DNA of 64,000 nucleotides from contig NC_134835.1 of NCBI RefSeq assembly GCF_004210375.1, positions 72,012,447 to 72,076,446 on the forward strand, given 5' to 3'. The translations under genes and the position numbers were made by a program. Below, one piece after another: positions 63,558 to 64,000 of the stretch (position 1 is its first letter; every line of letters begins with the position of its first letter). This DNA is from Tachypleus tridentatus (lineage: Eukaryota > Arthropoda > Merostomata > Xiphosura > Limulidae). The notes under the pieces are model-generated. The model was not told the origin of the DNA, searched no databases, and saw only the letters and a list, made by a program, of their open reading frames with translations.

Positions 63558-64000
63558 GTAAGTTGAAATTACCTCTGTTTCAAGGATAGATTAGGTAATA
63601 AAATTGAAAAGTCTTGTGTAGTAATTTTTTTAAAATTATTTGTATATGTTATTTGGTAGGTTTGCTTGAAACAATGAGAAATTTAACCAAAAGAGTTTAA
63701 TACAATCTTACTTCTCAGTGGATCTCAGTGGTGAATTATATATGAATATTTTCATTGTAGATAGTTATTTTGTGACTGAGAAAAAACAAAACTTAGAACA
63801 TTATTATTTCACTGCAGATAAAATTTTGATTTGCTCAAAAACTGGAATATTTTTGTATTTATTTGTTAGGCTGTGTGTGATACTGTGGTTAAAAATCTAG
63901 GTTGCGTATCACAGTCTTTAGGGCTTAAGATATTTGTCTCTGAGTACACTCCACAATTTCAGTTGTGGCTGCTTTTTATAAACAACACTCAATTTTGTTG
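63558..64000. other. TM9SF2: Start of TM9SF2 intron 14
   Basis: Sequence after the gtaagt donor; the next exon is not in the window. Confidence 0.7.

Noticed and set aside
1-64000. CRISPR array, bacterial operon or prophage
   Set aside because: Spliced genes, SINEs and LINEs show animal nuclear DNA; no regularly spaced repeat-spacer pattern is present.

Overview
The window is AT-rich animal nuclear DNA with spliced genes and many transposon fossils. Introns follow GT-AG rules, with exons of about 45 to 300 bp separated by introns of up to 7 kb. Two conserved protein genes account for all coding sequence I can support, and both lie on the plus strand. Jockey-like and CR1-like LINEs, tRNA-derived SINEs, a DIRS-type element and a Tc1 element suggest an invertebrate, most likely an arthropod. 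From memory, the SINE types resemble those of chelicerates such as horseshoe crabs; I could not check this, so treat the taxon as a tentative inference.

Region 1 (1-16.6 kb): the 3' portion of a Rubicon (RUBCN) gene. Twelve coding exons (65-16572) encode the last 404 residues: an acidic, serine-rich linker, a conserved middle segment, and the complete cysteine-rich Rubicon-homology domain with its zinc ligands. The N-terminal RUN-domain exons lie upstream of the window. The introns hold a tRNA SINE (5.0-5.3 kb), copies of two unclassified repeat families, and a decayed DIRS-like retrotransposon with inverted terminal repeats (12.25-15.2 kb).

Region 2 (16.6-32.0 kb): intergenic. It holds the Rubicon 3' UTR, an unclassified less AT-rich block (19.7-20.56 kb), a SINE head, repeat copies, a solo DIRS-type terminal repeat, and a 4.5-kb minus-strand Jockey-clade LINE (26.4-30.96 kb) with recognisable gag-like, endonuclease and reverse-transcriptase parts, all broken.

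Region 3 (32.0-64.0 kb): a TM9SF2 (nonaspanin) gene. Fourteen coding exons (32005-63557) give 492 codons in one continuous frame, from the start codon through the signal peptide and lumenal domain into the membrane bundle; the last exons lie beyond the window. Its introns carry CR1 LINE fragments, SINEs, a 287-bp tandem duplication, a 61-63-bp minisatellite, and a Tc1 transposon nested inside a CR1 LINE.

The two genes act in related compartments (Rubicon on Rab7-positive late endosomes and autophagosomes, TM9SF2 in the endosome/Golgi membrane system), but nothing in the sequence shows joint regulation. I did not find a novel multi-gene system. The most interesting signals are in the repeats: a 3' tail shared between the Jockey LINE and the SINEs, the DIRS-like element lacking its recombinase, and the nested insertion.
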